From contig DIHL01000062.1 in assembly GCA_002420145.1 (NCBI GenBank), positions 1 to 62,222 on the forward strand: DNA of 62,222 nt. The letters run 5' to 3'. Below, piece by piece: positions 1 through 8,351 of this stretch. The position numbers and the translations under genes were made by a program. The notes beneath the pieces were generated by a model. That model saw only the letters and a program-made list of their open reading frames with translations. It was not told the DNA's origin and searched no databases. The stretch's first letter is position 1. The number at the start of each line of letters is the position of its first letter. The DNA comes from Bacteroidetes bacterium UBA5697 (lineage in GTDB: Bacteria; Bacteroidota; Bacteroidia; B-17B0; Aurantibacillaceae).

Positions 1-153
1 TTACTCGAAGCATTTGGTATTTCTTCTAATATTATGTCATTGACGGGGATTGCTCTGGCAATTGGTGTTGTCGTTGATGATGGTATCGTAATGGTGGAGA
101 ATGCATACAGGACAATTTCGGAGAAACAGGAAGAAATGGATAATAATCAGTAA
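1..153 (+). pseudogene. RND efflux transporter permease, 3'-truncated remnant
   Basis: The frame is open from the window edge and ends in TAA at 151-153. It encodes about 50 residues matching the fourth transmembrane helix of RND pumps (CusA/AcrB type): SLTGIALAIGVVVDDGIVMV followed by ENAYRTI. The paired Asp residues correspond to the proton-relay aspartates of AcrB. In the family this segment lies near residue 400 of about 1040, so more than half the protein is missing. No continuation is visible in the next 160 bases in any frame, so this looks like a truncated gene and not a single frameshift. The 5' part lies outside the window. Confidence 0.6.
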
Positions 154-256
154 TTGGAAATAAGATGAAAAATAAAATTAAAAATATATAAATGCATATT
201 CTCAGAGCCATAGTCTTTTGTGCTTTATGAGCTATAAAAATAATAATAAAACTGAA

Positions 257-294
257 ACACCTGCCAGTTTTTTAAAGACTGACAGGTGTTTTTT
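257..294. terminator. Rho-independent terminator (hairpin plus T run)
   Basis: Arms at 257-268 and 278-289 pair over 12 bases with one mismatch and are followed by a run of T. It lies between the RND remnant and the stop codon of katG, and could serve either strand. Confidence 0.7.
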
Positions 295-320
295 AGTTAA
301 GTTACTTTGTTTATTTTTGG

Positions 321-2528
321 TTATTGAGCAATATCAAAACGATCCAAATTCATCACTTTATTCCAAGTAGCAACAAAATCATTGATAAATTTATCGGTGG
401 CATCTGAACTTGCATATACTTCAGTAATGGCTCTTAATTCGGAGTTTGAACCAAACACTAAATCGGCACGAGTGGCTGTCCAAATTAAATGATTGTTTTT
501 TCTATCTCGTCCTTCAAACTCCAATTGAGATTCGTCTTTCGGTTTCCAAACAGTATTCATATCCAATAAGTTTACAAAAAAGTCGTTGCTTAGTGTATCA
601 TTCTTCTTAGTAAATACACCATGGCTCGAGTTATCAAAATTAGTTTTTAAAACTCTTAATCCACCAATAAGCACGGTCATTTCAGGAGCTGTTAAGGTAA
701 GGAGTTGCGCTTTATCTAATAATAATTCTTCAGTTGAAATGCTATACTTCGCTTTTTGATAGTTTCTGAAACCATCTGCAATCGGTTCTAAAACTGCAAA
801 GGATTCTATATCAGTTTGTTCTTGTGTTGCATCCATTCTCCCAAGTGTAAAAGGAACAGTTATTGAATGTCCTGCATTTTGAGCAGCTTTCTCAATGGCC
901 GCACAGCCTGATAATACAATTAAATCAGCTAAGGAAACTTTTTTATCACCACTTTGTGCAGCATTAAATTCACTTTGAATGTTTTTGAGTTTCGTTAAAA
1001 CAGTATCTAATTGTGCTGGATTATTTGCTGCCCAATTTTTTTGAGGAGCCAAAGCAATTCTTGCTCCATTAGCACCGCCGCGTTTATCTGAACCTCTGAA
1101 TGTAGATGCTGAAGCCCAAGCTGTAGACACTAATTGAGAAATAGATAAACCTGAATTTAATACTTTAGTTTTTAATGCAGCAATATCCGATTCGTTAACT
1201 AATTGATGATTAAGAGCTGGAATAGGATCTTGCCACAACAATTCTTCTTTAGGAACGTCTGTTCCTAAATAACGAGAACGTGGTCCCATATCACGATGTG
1301 TTAGTTTGAACCAAGCGCGAGCAAAAGCATCAGCAAAAGCATCAGGGTTTTCATAAAAATGACGAGATACTTTTTCGTACGCTGGATCAAATCTTAACGA
1401 TAAGTCCGTAGTAAGCATTGTTGGTAAATGTTTTTTTGAAGAATCAAATGCATCGGGAATAGTAGCCTTTGCGTTTTTTGCAACCCATTGGTGAGCTCCT
1501 GCTGGACTTTTTGATAACTCCCATTCGTAATTAAATAAATTCTCAAAAAAATTATTGCTCCATTGAGTGGGGGTTTGAGTCCATGTTACTTCTAAGCCGC
1601 TAGTAATAGCGTCTTTGCCTTTACCTGTTAAAAATTTGCTCAACCAACCAAAACCTTGATGTTCGATGGCTGCAGCTTCAGGTTCCACTCCAACTAAAGC
1701 AGCATCACCAGCGCCATGTGTTTTTCCAAAGGTATGTCCACCTGCAATCAATGCTACAGTTTCTTCATCGTTCATTGCCATACGGGCAAAGGTTTCGCGA
1801 ATATCTTTTGCAGCAGCTATTGGATCAGGTTTGCCATTTGGTCCTTCTGGATTTACATATATCAATCCCATTTGCACCGCCGCTAAAGGATTCTCTAAAT
1901 CTCGTTTTTCTGAATAACGATTGTCATCTAACCATTTTGTTTCAGTGCCCCAGTATACATCTTGTTCTGGTTCCCAAACATCTTCTCTGCCACCAGCAAA
2001 ACCAAAGGTTTTAAAACCCATCGATTCTAATGCAACATTACCAGCAAGAATCATTAAATCTGCCCATGAAATTTTTTGACCATATTTTAATTTAATAGGT
2101 AATAATAATCTTCTAGCCTTGTCTAAATTTCCATTATCTGGCCAACTATTTAATGGCGCAAAACGTTGCTGTCCAGCACCTGCACCTCCACGTCCATCAC
2201 CTGTTCGGTAAGTGCCTGCACTATGCCATGCCATGCGAATAAAAAGCGGACCATAGTGTCCGAAATCAGCAGGCCACCATTCTTGAGAGTCTGTCATTAA
2301 AGTATGTAAATCTTTTTTTAAAGATTCCAAGTCTAGCTTTTTAAATTCTGCTGCGTAATTAAATCCTTTATCTAAGGGATTTGAAAGAGTAGAACCCTGA
2401 CGAAGAGTATTTAATTTTAGTTGGTTTGGCCACCAATTATGGTTTTGTGTGCCACCACCACTTACGCTTTCTTTTTTTCTTCCAAAATGAAATGGGCATT
2501 TACCGCCACTGTTTGAGTTATTTTCCAT
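321..2528 (-). CDS. katG: Catalase-peroxidase KatG
   Basis: Bifunctional haem catalase-peroxidase (735 aa, normal family length) that removes hydrogen peroxide. The distal haem pocket is seen as IRMAWHSAG with Arg98, Trp101 and His102. The proximal haem ligand is His265 in IAGGHTFGKTHG. Tyr224 and Met250 match the partners of the Trp-Tyr-Met crosslink needed for catalase activity. Both the N-terminal haem domain and the C-terminal duplicated domain are present. There is no signal peptide, so it should be cytoplasmic. It is divergent from oxyR, with an OxyR-type operator in the shared 123-bp intergenic region, so peroxide induction is expected. Confidence 0.97.
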   Translation of the reverse strand: MENNSNSGGKCPFHFGRKKESVSGGGTQNHNWWPNQLKLNTLRQGSTLSNPLDKGFNYAAEFKKLDLESLKKDLHTLMTDSQEWWPADFGHYGPLFIRMAWHSAGTYRTGDGRGGAGAGQQRFAPLNSWPDNGNLDKARRLLLPIKLKYGQKISWADLMILAGNVALESMGFKTFGFAGGREDVWEPEQDVYWGTETKWLDDNRYSEKRDLENPLAAVQMGLIYVNPEGPNGKPDPIAAAKDIRETFARMAMNDEETVALIAGGHTFGKTHGAGDAALVGVEPEAAAIEHQGFGWLSKFLTGKGKDAITSGLEVTWTQTPTQWSNNFFENLFNYEWELSKSPAGAHQWVAKNAKATIPDAFDSSKKHLPTMLTTDLSLRFDPAYEKVSRHFYENPDAFADAFARAWFKLTHRDMGPRSRYLGTDVPKEELLWQDPIPALNHQLVNESDIAALKTKVLNSGLSISQLVSTAWASASTFRGSDKRGGANGARIALAPQKNWAANNPAQLDTVLTKLKNIQSEFNAAQSGDKKVSLADLIVLSGCAAIEKAAQNAGHSITVPFTLGRMDATQEQTDIESFAVLEPIADGFRNYQKAKYSISTEELLLDKAQLLTLTAPEMTVLIGGLRVLKTNFDNSSHGVFTKKNDTLSNDFFVNLLDMNTVWKPKDESQLEFEGRDRKNNHLIWTATRADLVFGSNSELRAITEVYASSDATDKFINDFVATWNKVMNLDRFDIAQ

Positions 2529-2599
2529 ATTGACTTAGTTTCTAATTTTTGTTTAACAAATTTGAACATTCTTTAATTATCAATCAAACTGATATTTTT

Positions 2600-2607
2600 T
2601 ATATTTG
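2600..2607 (+). promoter_or_regulatory. Putative Bacteroidota -7 box for oxyR
   Basis: TATATTTG fits the TAnnTTTG consensus for the primary sigma factor of Bacteroidota and lies 45 bases upstream of the oxyR start. It is directly followed by the OxyR-type palindrome at 2609-2623, an arrangement that suits autorepression. Confidence 0.5.
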
Positions 2608-2608
2608 T

Positions 2609-2623
2609 ATAGATAAAATCTAT
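2609..2623. promoter_or_regulatory. OxyR-type operator half-site
   Basis: ATAGATAAAATCTAT matches one complete element of the OxyR consensus ATAG-N7-CTAT, including the conserved inner T and A. The palindrome extends to 7-bp arms (2608-2614 and 2618-2624). The second element expected 7 bp away is not conserved on either side. The site lies in the divergent katG/oxyR region, about 80 bp from the katG start and 28 bp from the oxyR start. Confidence 0.6.
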
Positions 2624-2651
2624 ATTAGTGTATCAACCATAAAATATACAT

Positions 2652-3587
2652 ATGAATTTACAACAATTAGAATACATAATAGCAGTTGATAGACTAAAAA
2701 ACTTCGTCAAGGCTTCAGAATCTTGTTTTGTGACTCAAGCTACTTTAAGTATGATGATTAAGAAACTAGAAGAAGAATTAGAGGTTAAAATATTTGATAG
2801 GAGTAAGCAACCCGTTAAAACAACTGATGTAGGAGAAAAACTCATTATTCAAGCTCGAAAAATTGTTGCTGAGTCAAAAAAATTAAAAGAAATCATTCAG
2901 GATGAAAAAGGAATGGTGAGCGGAGAATTAAAAATTGGAATTATTCCAACCTTGGCTCCTTATTTGTTACCTCTGTTTTTAAAACAGTTTATGCAATCGT
3001 ATCCATCAGTAAAATTGATTATTAATGAATACACCACGGATGTGATTATACATAAACTAAAAACAGGAGATATTGATGCAGGAATATTAGCCACTCCGCT
3101 TCATGATGCTGCTATTACCGAACAGGTGTTGTTTTATGAAAAGTACTATTTGTATGTCAATCAAAAAGAAAAAGGCTTTGACAAACAATATGTGTTGCCA
3201 AAAGATATTGATGTGAATCGTTTGTGGCTATTGGAAGAAGGACACTGTATGCGTTCGCAGATACTAAACTTTTGTGCTTTAAAAAAACAAAAAGAATCCG
3301 AAGAACATTTTCATTACAATGCTGGAAGTATTGAAACTTTAAAAAATATGGTTGATACTAATTTCGGAATGACGATTATTCCTGAATTAACTACGCATCA
3401 TTTATCTAGTTCACAACAAAAACGCATTCGTTCTTTTAAATCACCTGAACCTGTTCGAGAAATTAGTTTAATTACTCATAGAGAGTTTATGAAGGCTAAG
3501 TTAGTAAAATGCTTACATGATTGTATTTTATCAGTTATTCCAAATGAAATGAAAAGCAAAAAGAATTTGAATATTGTGGAGATATAG
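2652..3587 (+). CDS. oxyR: LysR-type peroxide sensor OxyR
   Basis: LysR-family activator of 311 aa, with an N-terminal winged helix-turn-helix (residues 1-60) and a C-terminal substrate-binding-like sensor domain. The redox segment LLEEGHCMRSQILNFC carries Cys199 and Cys208, which coincide with the E. coli OxyR disulfide pair in both number and spacing. It should be a cytoplasmic hydrogen peroxide sensor. Its position divergent from katG, with an OxyR-like palindrome between them, supports direct control of katG and of itself. An ATG start is used. Confidence 0.93.
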   Translation: MNLQQLEYIIAVDRLKNFVKASESCFVTQATLSMMIKKLEEELEVKIFDRSKQPVKTTDVGEKLIIQARKIVAESKKLKEIIQDEKGMVSGELKIGIIPTLAPYLLPLFLKQFMQSYPSVKLIINEYTTDVIIHKLKTGDIDAGILATPLHDAAITEQVLFYEKYYLYVNQKEKGFDKQYVLPKDIDVNRLWLLEEGHCMRSQILNFCALKKQKESEEHFHYNAGSIETLKNMVDTNFGMTIIPELTTHHLSSSQQKRIRSFKSPEPVREISLITHREFMKAKLVKCLHDCILSVIPNEMKSKKNLNIVEI

Positions 3588-3590
3588 GAC

Positions 3591-4084
3591 TTAACCACAT
3601 AGGTACATAGTAGCTGTGTGTTGCAAAGAAAGAGATAGAAATTATATTTTGCACATAGTACTCTGTGTGAGAAGCAAAGCTTCACTATTAACAACTTTAG
3701 ATTTCTAAGAAAACTATGTTTCTATGCGGTTAAAATTACATAATTCTATATTCTTTGATATAGTGCTTAATCACAAGGTACATAGTAGCTGGGAGTTGTA
3801 AAGAGCGAGATAGAAATTATATTTTTGCACATAATACTCTATGTTAGAAGCAAAGCTTCACTATCAACAACTTTAGATTTCTAAGACATTTATGTTTCTA
3901 TGTGGTTAAAAATACATAGCTCTATATTCTTTGATATAGTACTTAACCACATAGGCACATAGTTATTATGGTTGCAAAGAGCGAGATAGAAATTTTATTT
4001 TGCACATAGTACTCTGTGTGAGAAGCAAAGCTTCACTATCAACAACTTTAGATTTCTAAGAAAACTATGTTTCTATGTGGTTAA
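3591..4084. repeat. Tandem array of three 176-bp units with inverted-repeat ends
   Basis: Three units lie at 3591-3733, 3767-3909 and 3943-4084, with an exact 176-bp period including a 33-bp linker. Each unit starts with TTAACCACATAGGTACATAG or a close variant and ends with its reverse complement form (CTATGTTTCTATGTGGTTAA). The middle holds a small hairpin (GAAGC-AAA-GCTTC). The array fills the whole gap between the stop codons of oxyR and the minus-strand secreted gene. No ORF of gene length is credible inside. A fourth, diverged copy lies at 25656-25795. Confidence 0.85.
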
Positions 4085-4087
4085 AAA

Positions 4088-5581
4088 TTATAAGTTGTTA
4101 ATCTTCAACTCAAAATCGGAATTACCAATATTGGTCATAAAACTGATATAGGATTTTTTATCAATAAAAAACAGATTGATGTTTTGTCCTTGTTCAGATT
4201 TTAGTAAGGCTTTGTATTCCAAACCTTTTTTACCTATAAAAATATAGTTGTAAGATTTTTTTGCTGATAGAATATCTGTTTTCTTCAAAACATAAAAGGC
4301 ATTCTTCAAATCATCTAATCCTGTTTTTATAACAACTTCATTTAATGGCTTTTTGTATTTAAATCTGTCATAATCTCCAATATCATTCATGATATATTTT
4401 CCATAATTATCTCCTTTTGCTAAACTCATAAAGTTGGGAATCACTTTACTGCTAATGGTAAATATTGAGCGATTTACATCATAATCCACATCGTTTGGCA
4501 CTAAGTTAAACTGCCAGGAACTATAATAGGTTAATACATTTGGTAATGTTTGTTCGAACACGTCCGACCAAATATGGTAACTGCCATCGGAATTTTTTGT
4601 AAACTCTCTTACTTTTAAATGAAAGGATTGCAAACCAGTTTGTGTTTTGGTTTGTATAGGTAACGGAAACACTTTTTCTACTCTTTGAGCCACATCTCCT
4701 AAACTATCAATGGTCACTAAAAACAATTTATGGTTTTTTGCCTGCGAAGTGAAATTTGATGTTTTGTTTTTAAAGTCAATGCTGTTAGCATCATAAACAC
4801 TGCCAATGATATCTATGTTTTTTGTTTTTTTATCAATGATAAAATTTGACATTAAAAAATGACGTTGATCGCCTTTAGCACTTAATTTAGTTCCTCTAAT
4901 AATTTCTCCTGTATTAGCATTAATACGTAAAATCCATTGTCCTTTTTTTAATCCATCAAATACATGCGCATACACAATGACTTGATGAGTGTCAGCTGCT
5001 AAAACTGAGGCGCGATAAATGTATTTTCTTTCAAATGCAAATTGCCATTTATAGTCATATTCAAAAGGCTTGCTCATTGACTTTACATGATACTTCGATA
5101 AATAAAATTGTTTATCAGCTGAATCTATGGCAGTTCTAATGACATATAAATCTTGTTTAAAAGCTAATTTTTCATCATCAAAAACAGATAATGAGTTAAT
5201 ATGATTCGCATCATAGTTTTCAGCAGTAGCAATTGTTTTTAATGAATCAGTGACTCTTAATAAACTCACTACATTTTTTTGATTAGCCAACTGAAAATAA
5301 AAATTTAAAACGCCATGCATCGTGTCAGCACTTATTTCTAAATAGTCGGATGGCGTATGTTTCCCTAAATTAAACTCTACACTGTCTTTTGTTTGAAGTA
5401 GTGTTGTGTAAGAAAAACATTTGAATTTTAAATTGGCATTGGATTGCTCATAACCATAAACGTATAAAGAATTGTGAAAACTAAGAACATTGGCTGATAG
5501 CAAATGGCGTTTAATGGTTTGTCCATTAACGAGACTTGTAAAGCCTACTAATACTATAAGAATTTGACTAATTCTACACAT
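4088..5581 (-). CDS. Secreted protein of unknown function
   Basis: I do not recognise this family. From the ATG at 5581 (497 aa) it begins MCRISQILIVLVGFTSLVNG, a signal peptide ending near residue 20-21. The rest is soluble and rich in beta-type, aromatic-alternating segments, suggesting a periplasmic or surface protein, possibly propeller-like. It has no obvious T9SS sorting domain and no lipobox. An upstream TTG at 5590 is also in frame, but a TAnnTTTG box at 5588-5595 lies across it, which favours the ATG. The gene stands alone between the repeat array and the divergent peptidase gene. Confidence 0.7.
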   Translation of the reverse strand: MCRISQILIVLVGFTSLVNGQTIKRHLLSANVLSFHNSLYVYGYEQSNANLKFKCFSYTTLLQTKDSVEFNLGKHTPSDYLEISADTMHGVLNFYFQLANQKNVVSLLRVTDSLKTIATAENYDANHINSLSVFDDEKLAFKQDLYVIRTAIDSADKQFYLSKYHVKSMSKPFEYDYKWQFAFERKYIYRASVLAADTHQVIVYAHVFDGLKKGQWILRINANTGEIIRGTKLSAKGDQRHFLMSNFIIDKKTKNIDIIGSVYDANSIDFKNKTSNFTSQAKNHKLFLVTIDSLGDVAQRVEKVFPLPIQTKTQTGLQSFHLKVREFTKNSDGSYHIWSDVFEQTLPNVLTYYSSWQFNLVPNDVDYDVNRSIFTISSKVIPNFMSLAKGDNYGKYIMNDIGDYDRFKYKKPLNEVVIKTGLDDLKNAFYVLKKTDILSAKKSYNYIFIGKKGLEYKALLKSEQGQNINLFFIDKKSYISFMTNIGNSDFELKINNL

Positions 5582-5587
5582 TATATA

Positions 5588-5595
5588 CAAATATA
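5588..5595 (-). promoter_or_regulatory. Putative -7 box close to a start codon
   Basis: On the minus strand this reads TATATTTG, a match to TAnnTTTG. Its last base is only 7 nt from the A of the ATG at 5581, so transcription may start at or next to the start codon, giving a leaderless or nearly leaderless mRNA. Confidence 0.45.
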
Positions 5596-5674
5596 GCCAT
5601 TAATAAAAGAAACCAAAATCAGTTTGCAAATACCTTATTAAAACCTTATTCTTGTACCTCAAAAATTAACAAAA

Positions 5675-7765
5675 ATGACCACTAAATTATTTATTGTTCC
5701 GATTTCAGCAGCCTTAATTTTAGGGGCTTGTAAATCAAATCAATCAGATATTACTTCTCAAGAAGTAGTTGCAAAACAAGATACTATCATGAAAGATTCA
5801 GCAGAGGCTTTTGAGTATGTGAGCGAACAGTTTGCAGACTTAAGAATTTTACGTTACGAAGTTCCAGGATTTGATCAATTGTCTCTTCAACAAAAAGAGT
5901 TATTGTATTATTTATCGGAGGCAGCTTTATGTGGTAGAGATATCATGTGGGATCAAAACTATAAGTTTAACTTAACGATTCGTAAAACCATTGACGCTAT
6001 TGCTGAGTCTTATAAAGGCGATGTGAATAACGAAGATTATAAAAAATTTATGGTATATGCTAAACGTGTTTGGTTTAGCCGTGGTATTCATCACCATTAT
6101 GGAAGTGAGAAATTTTTCCCAGAACTTACTCAAGAAGTTTTTGCGCAATTCATAGCTAATGCAGATGCTACTAAATTACCTTTAAACGCTGGCGAATCTG
6201 TGAAGGATTTTACGACTCGTTTATTGCCAATTATATACGATCCAAAAATTGCCCCTAAAAAAGTAAGTTTAGATTCGAAGAAAGATTTGATTTTAAATTC
6301 AGCAGTAAATTTTTATGAAGGCGTGAATCAACAAGAAGCGATTGCTTTTTATGAAAAAATGGTAGATAAAAAAGATACAACACCAGTGATGATTGGCTTA
6401 AATAGTAAGCTGGTAAAAGAAAACGGTGTGATTGTAGAAAAGGTTTGGAAAGTAGGAGGAATGTACACTCAAGCTATCGAGAAAATTGTTTACTGGTTAG
6501 AGAAAGCAATTACAGTGGCTGAAAATGCTGAACAAAAAGATGCTTTACAAAAATTAGTGAAGTTTTATAAATCAGGTTCGTTAAAAGATTTTGATGAGTA
6601 TAATATTGCTTGGGTAAAAGATACGCAAAGTGCGATTGATGTCACGAATGGATTTATTGAAGTGTACGAAGATCCATTAGGAAAAAAAGCAACCTTTGAA
6701 TCGGTTGTTTCTGTGCGTGATTTTGAAGCTTCAAAACGTATTGCGATGATTGGTGCTAACGCACAATGGTTCGAAGATAATTCAACCTTGTTTCCTGAAC
6801 ATAAAAAGAAAAACGTAAAAGGTATCTCGGCAAAAGTAATTAATGCGGTGATGGAAAGCGGTGATGCAGCCCCATCAACTCCAATTGGAATTAACTTACC
6901 AAACAATGAGTGGATTAGAGAAACACATGGTTCTAAATCAGTGAACTTAGGGAACATTGTAGAGGCTTATGAAAAAGCAGCTGGTGGAAGTGTAGTCAAC
7001 GAATTTTACTACAACGATGCGATTAAGAAAAACGTATTAGACTACGCTGGTTTAGCAGATAAGTTACATACAGATATGCACGAGGTAATTGGTCACGCAA
7101 GTGGACAAATTGAACCAGGTGTTGGACAACCACACGAAACATTAAAAAATTACGCTTCTGCATTAGAGGAAGGCCGTGCTGATTTAGTAGCATTATATTA
7201 TTTAATGGATCAAAAATTAGTGGATTTAGGTGTGATGCCGTCTTTAGAATATGGCAAAGCATCTTATGATGAATATATCACTAAAGGTTTAATGGTTCAA
7301 TTATCTCGTTTAAAATTGGGAGATAATATTGAAGAAGCTCACATGCGTAATCGTCAAATGATTGCTAAATGGGCTTTTGAAAAAGGACAAAAAGAAAACG
7401 TGATTGAAAAGAAAGTGGAAAATGGCAAAACATTTTTTGTGATTAACGACTACTTAAAATTACGCGTGTTGTTCGGAGAATTATTAAAAGAATTACAACG
7501 CATCAAATCTCAAGGAGATTATAAAGCAGGTAAAGCTTTAATTGAGAACTACGGTGTAAAAGTTGATTTAGCGTTACATAAAGAAGTATTAGAGCGTTAT
7601 ACTAAATTAAGTATGGCCCCATACCAAGGCTTTATTCAACCTAAGTTAACACCTGTAATGAAAGACGGAAAGATAGTAGATGTAAAAATCGAGTATCCAA
7701 AAAACTTTACAGAGCAAATGTTAGAGTATAGCAAAAACTATAGTTTCTTACCAGCGATTAATTAA
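5675..7765 (+). CDS. Dipeptidyl peptidase III-like M49 metallopeptidase, lipoprotein
   Basis: 696-aa M49-family zinc peptidase. The zinc motif is HEVIGH (residues 469-474), the six-residue HExxxH form that distinguishes this family, and the third ligand lies in EEGRADLVALYY (Glu498/499). The family removes dipeptides from the N-termini of oligopeptides. The N-terminus is a lipoprotein signal with lipobox LGAC (Cys19), so the enzyme should be membrane-anchored outside the cytoplasm, whereas classical DPP III is cytosolic. It is monocistronic, with a strong terminator downstream at 7851-7886. Confidence 0.88.
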   Translation: MTTKLFIVPISAALILGACKSNQSDITSQEVVAKQDTIMKDSAEAFEYVSEQFADLRILRYEVPGFDQLSLQQKELLYYLSEAALCGRDIMWDQNYKFNLTIRKTIDAIAESYKGDVNNEDYKKFMVYAKRVWFSRGIHHHYGSEKFFPELTQEVFAQFIANADATKLPLNAGESVKDFTTRLLPIIYDPKIAPKKVSLDSKKDLILNSAVNFYEGVNQQEAIAFYEKMVDKKDTTPVMIGLNSKLVKENGVIVEKVWKVGGMYTQAIEKIVYWLEKAITVAENAEQKDALQKLVKFYKSGSLKDFDEYNIAWVKDTQSAIDVTNGFIEVYEDPLGKKATFESVVSVRDFEASKRIAMIGANAQWFEDNSTLFPEHKKKNVKGISAKVINAVMESGDAAPSTPIGINLPNNEWIRETHGSKSVNLGNIVEAYEKAAGGSVVNEFYYNDAIKKNVLDYAGLADKLHTDMHEVIGHASGQIEPGVGQPHETLKNYASALEEGRADLVALYYLMDQKLVDLGVMPSLEYGKASYDEYITKGLMVQLSRLKLGDNIEEAHMRNRQMIAKWAFEKGQKENVIEKKVENGKTFFVINDYLKLRVLFGELLKELQRIKSQGDYKAGKALIENYGVKVDLALHKEVLERYTKLSMAPYQGFIQPKLTPVMKDGKIVDVKIEYPKNFTEQMLEYSKNYSFLPAIN

Positions 7766-7778
7766 TACAAATTTATAT

Positions 7779-7824
7779 CCCCCTCTGGAGACTTGCCTGA
7801 CGGCAGTCAGGGGGGCAGGGGGAG
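7779..7824. repeat. GC-rich nested palindrome downstream of the peptidase gene
   Basis: An outer pair of C5/G5-type arms (CCCCCT and AGGGGG) encloses an inner inverted repeat CTGAC (7797-7801) / GTCAG (7806-7810). Base composition is strikingly GC-rich against the AT-rich surroundings, which is typical of a dispersed intergenic repeat. It sits 14 bp after the stop codon. Confidence 0.55.
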
Positions 7825-7850
7825 GAAAACAAAACTCAAACTGAGAAACA

Positions 7851-7886
7851 AAGAAGGAGGATAAGCAATTATCCTCCTTCTTGTTT
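7851..7886. terminator. Bidirectional terminator
   Basis: A perfect 14-bp stem (7851-7864 with 7869-7882) has a 4-base loop and T/A-rich flanks. It separates the peptidase gene from the convergent minus-strand nuclease operon. Confidence 0.85.
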
Positions 7887-7893
7887 TACTATG

Positions 7894-8346
7894 TTATAAA
7901 TTAGTATCTATAATTTCATTTACCTTATAAAGATTTGGTAAAAATTGTGATTTAATTCGAAATTGACTGCGTTTTTTAATTTTAGGTTTAGTTTCAATAT
8001 TTTCCATTTTAATACCAGGGTCATAATAAATATTTCCACAAGCCATCTGTCCTAAAAAAAGTTGGAAGTCTGTTCCTGTGCCTAAAATTATTTTATTTCC
8101 GTATTTGTATTGGCGTTCATTTCCTGTTTCAGAAAGTGATGGAACATAACAAGCTTGATTATGCTTTCTATTCCAATGTAATAGCATAGATGCAAAACTC
8201 CAAGACGCCGCTTCATTTCCTTTAACGTCAACTAATGCAATTCTTCCGTTGGTGTTTCTGATTTTACCGCTTTCGACATCAAATCCGATTAACTGCATTT
8301 CTAAATTAGTTAATTGATGTCTTACATTTGTTTTATATATTATCAA
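7894..8346 (-). pseudogene. C-terminal fragment of an MvaI/BcnI-family restriction endonuclease-like protein
   Basis: 150 residues from a TTG start. The segments EAASWSFASMLLHWNRKH, YVPSLSETGNERQYKYG, YYDPGIKME and KKRSQFRIKSQ resemble the C-terminal third of long (over 400 aa) proteins annotated as MvaI/BcnI-family restriction endonucleases; this is from memory. The N-terminal and central part of those proteins, with the nuclease ExK motif, is absent, and the frame closes upstream at 8361. It starts 5 bp after the HNH gene, so it may be co-transcribed. It is either a 5'-truncated remnant or a retained stand-alone domain. No methyltransferase is nearby. Confidence 0.5.
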
Positions 8347-8351
8347 AAAAA

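Noticed and set aside
1666..2014. Plus-strand ORFs opposite katG
   Set aside because: They lie antisense within a clearly conserved catalase-peroxidase gene and show no domain or codon pattern of their own.
3476..3694. Minus-strand ORF of 72 codons across the oxyR end and first repeat unit
   Set aside because: It is made of repeat sequence and the antisense of oxyR; composition is not protein-like.
3588..4087. CRISPR array
   Set aside because: The repeat unit is 176 bp with only three copies and inverted ends, not short direct repeats with unique spacers.
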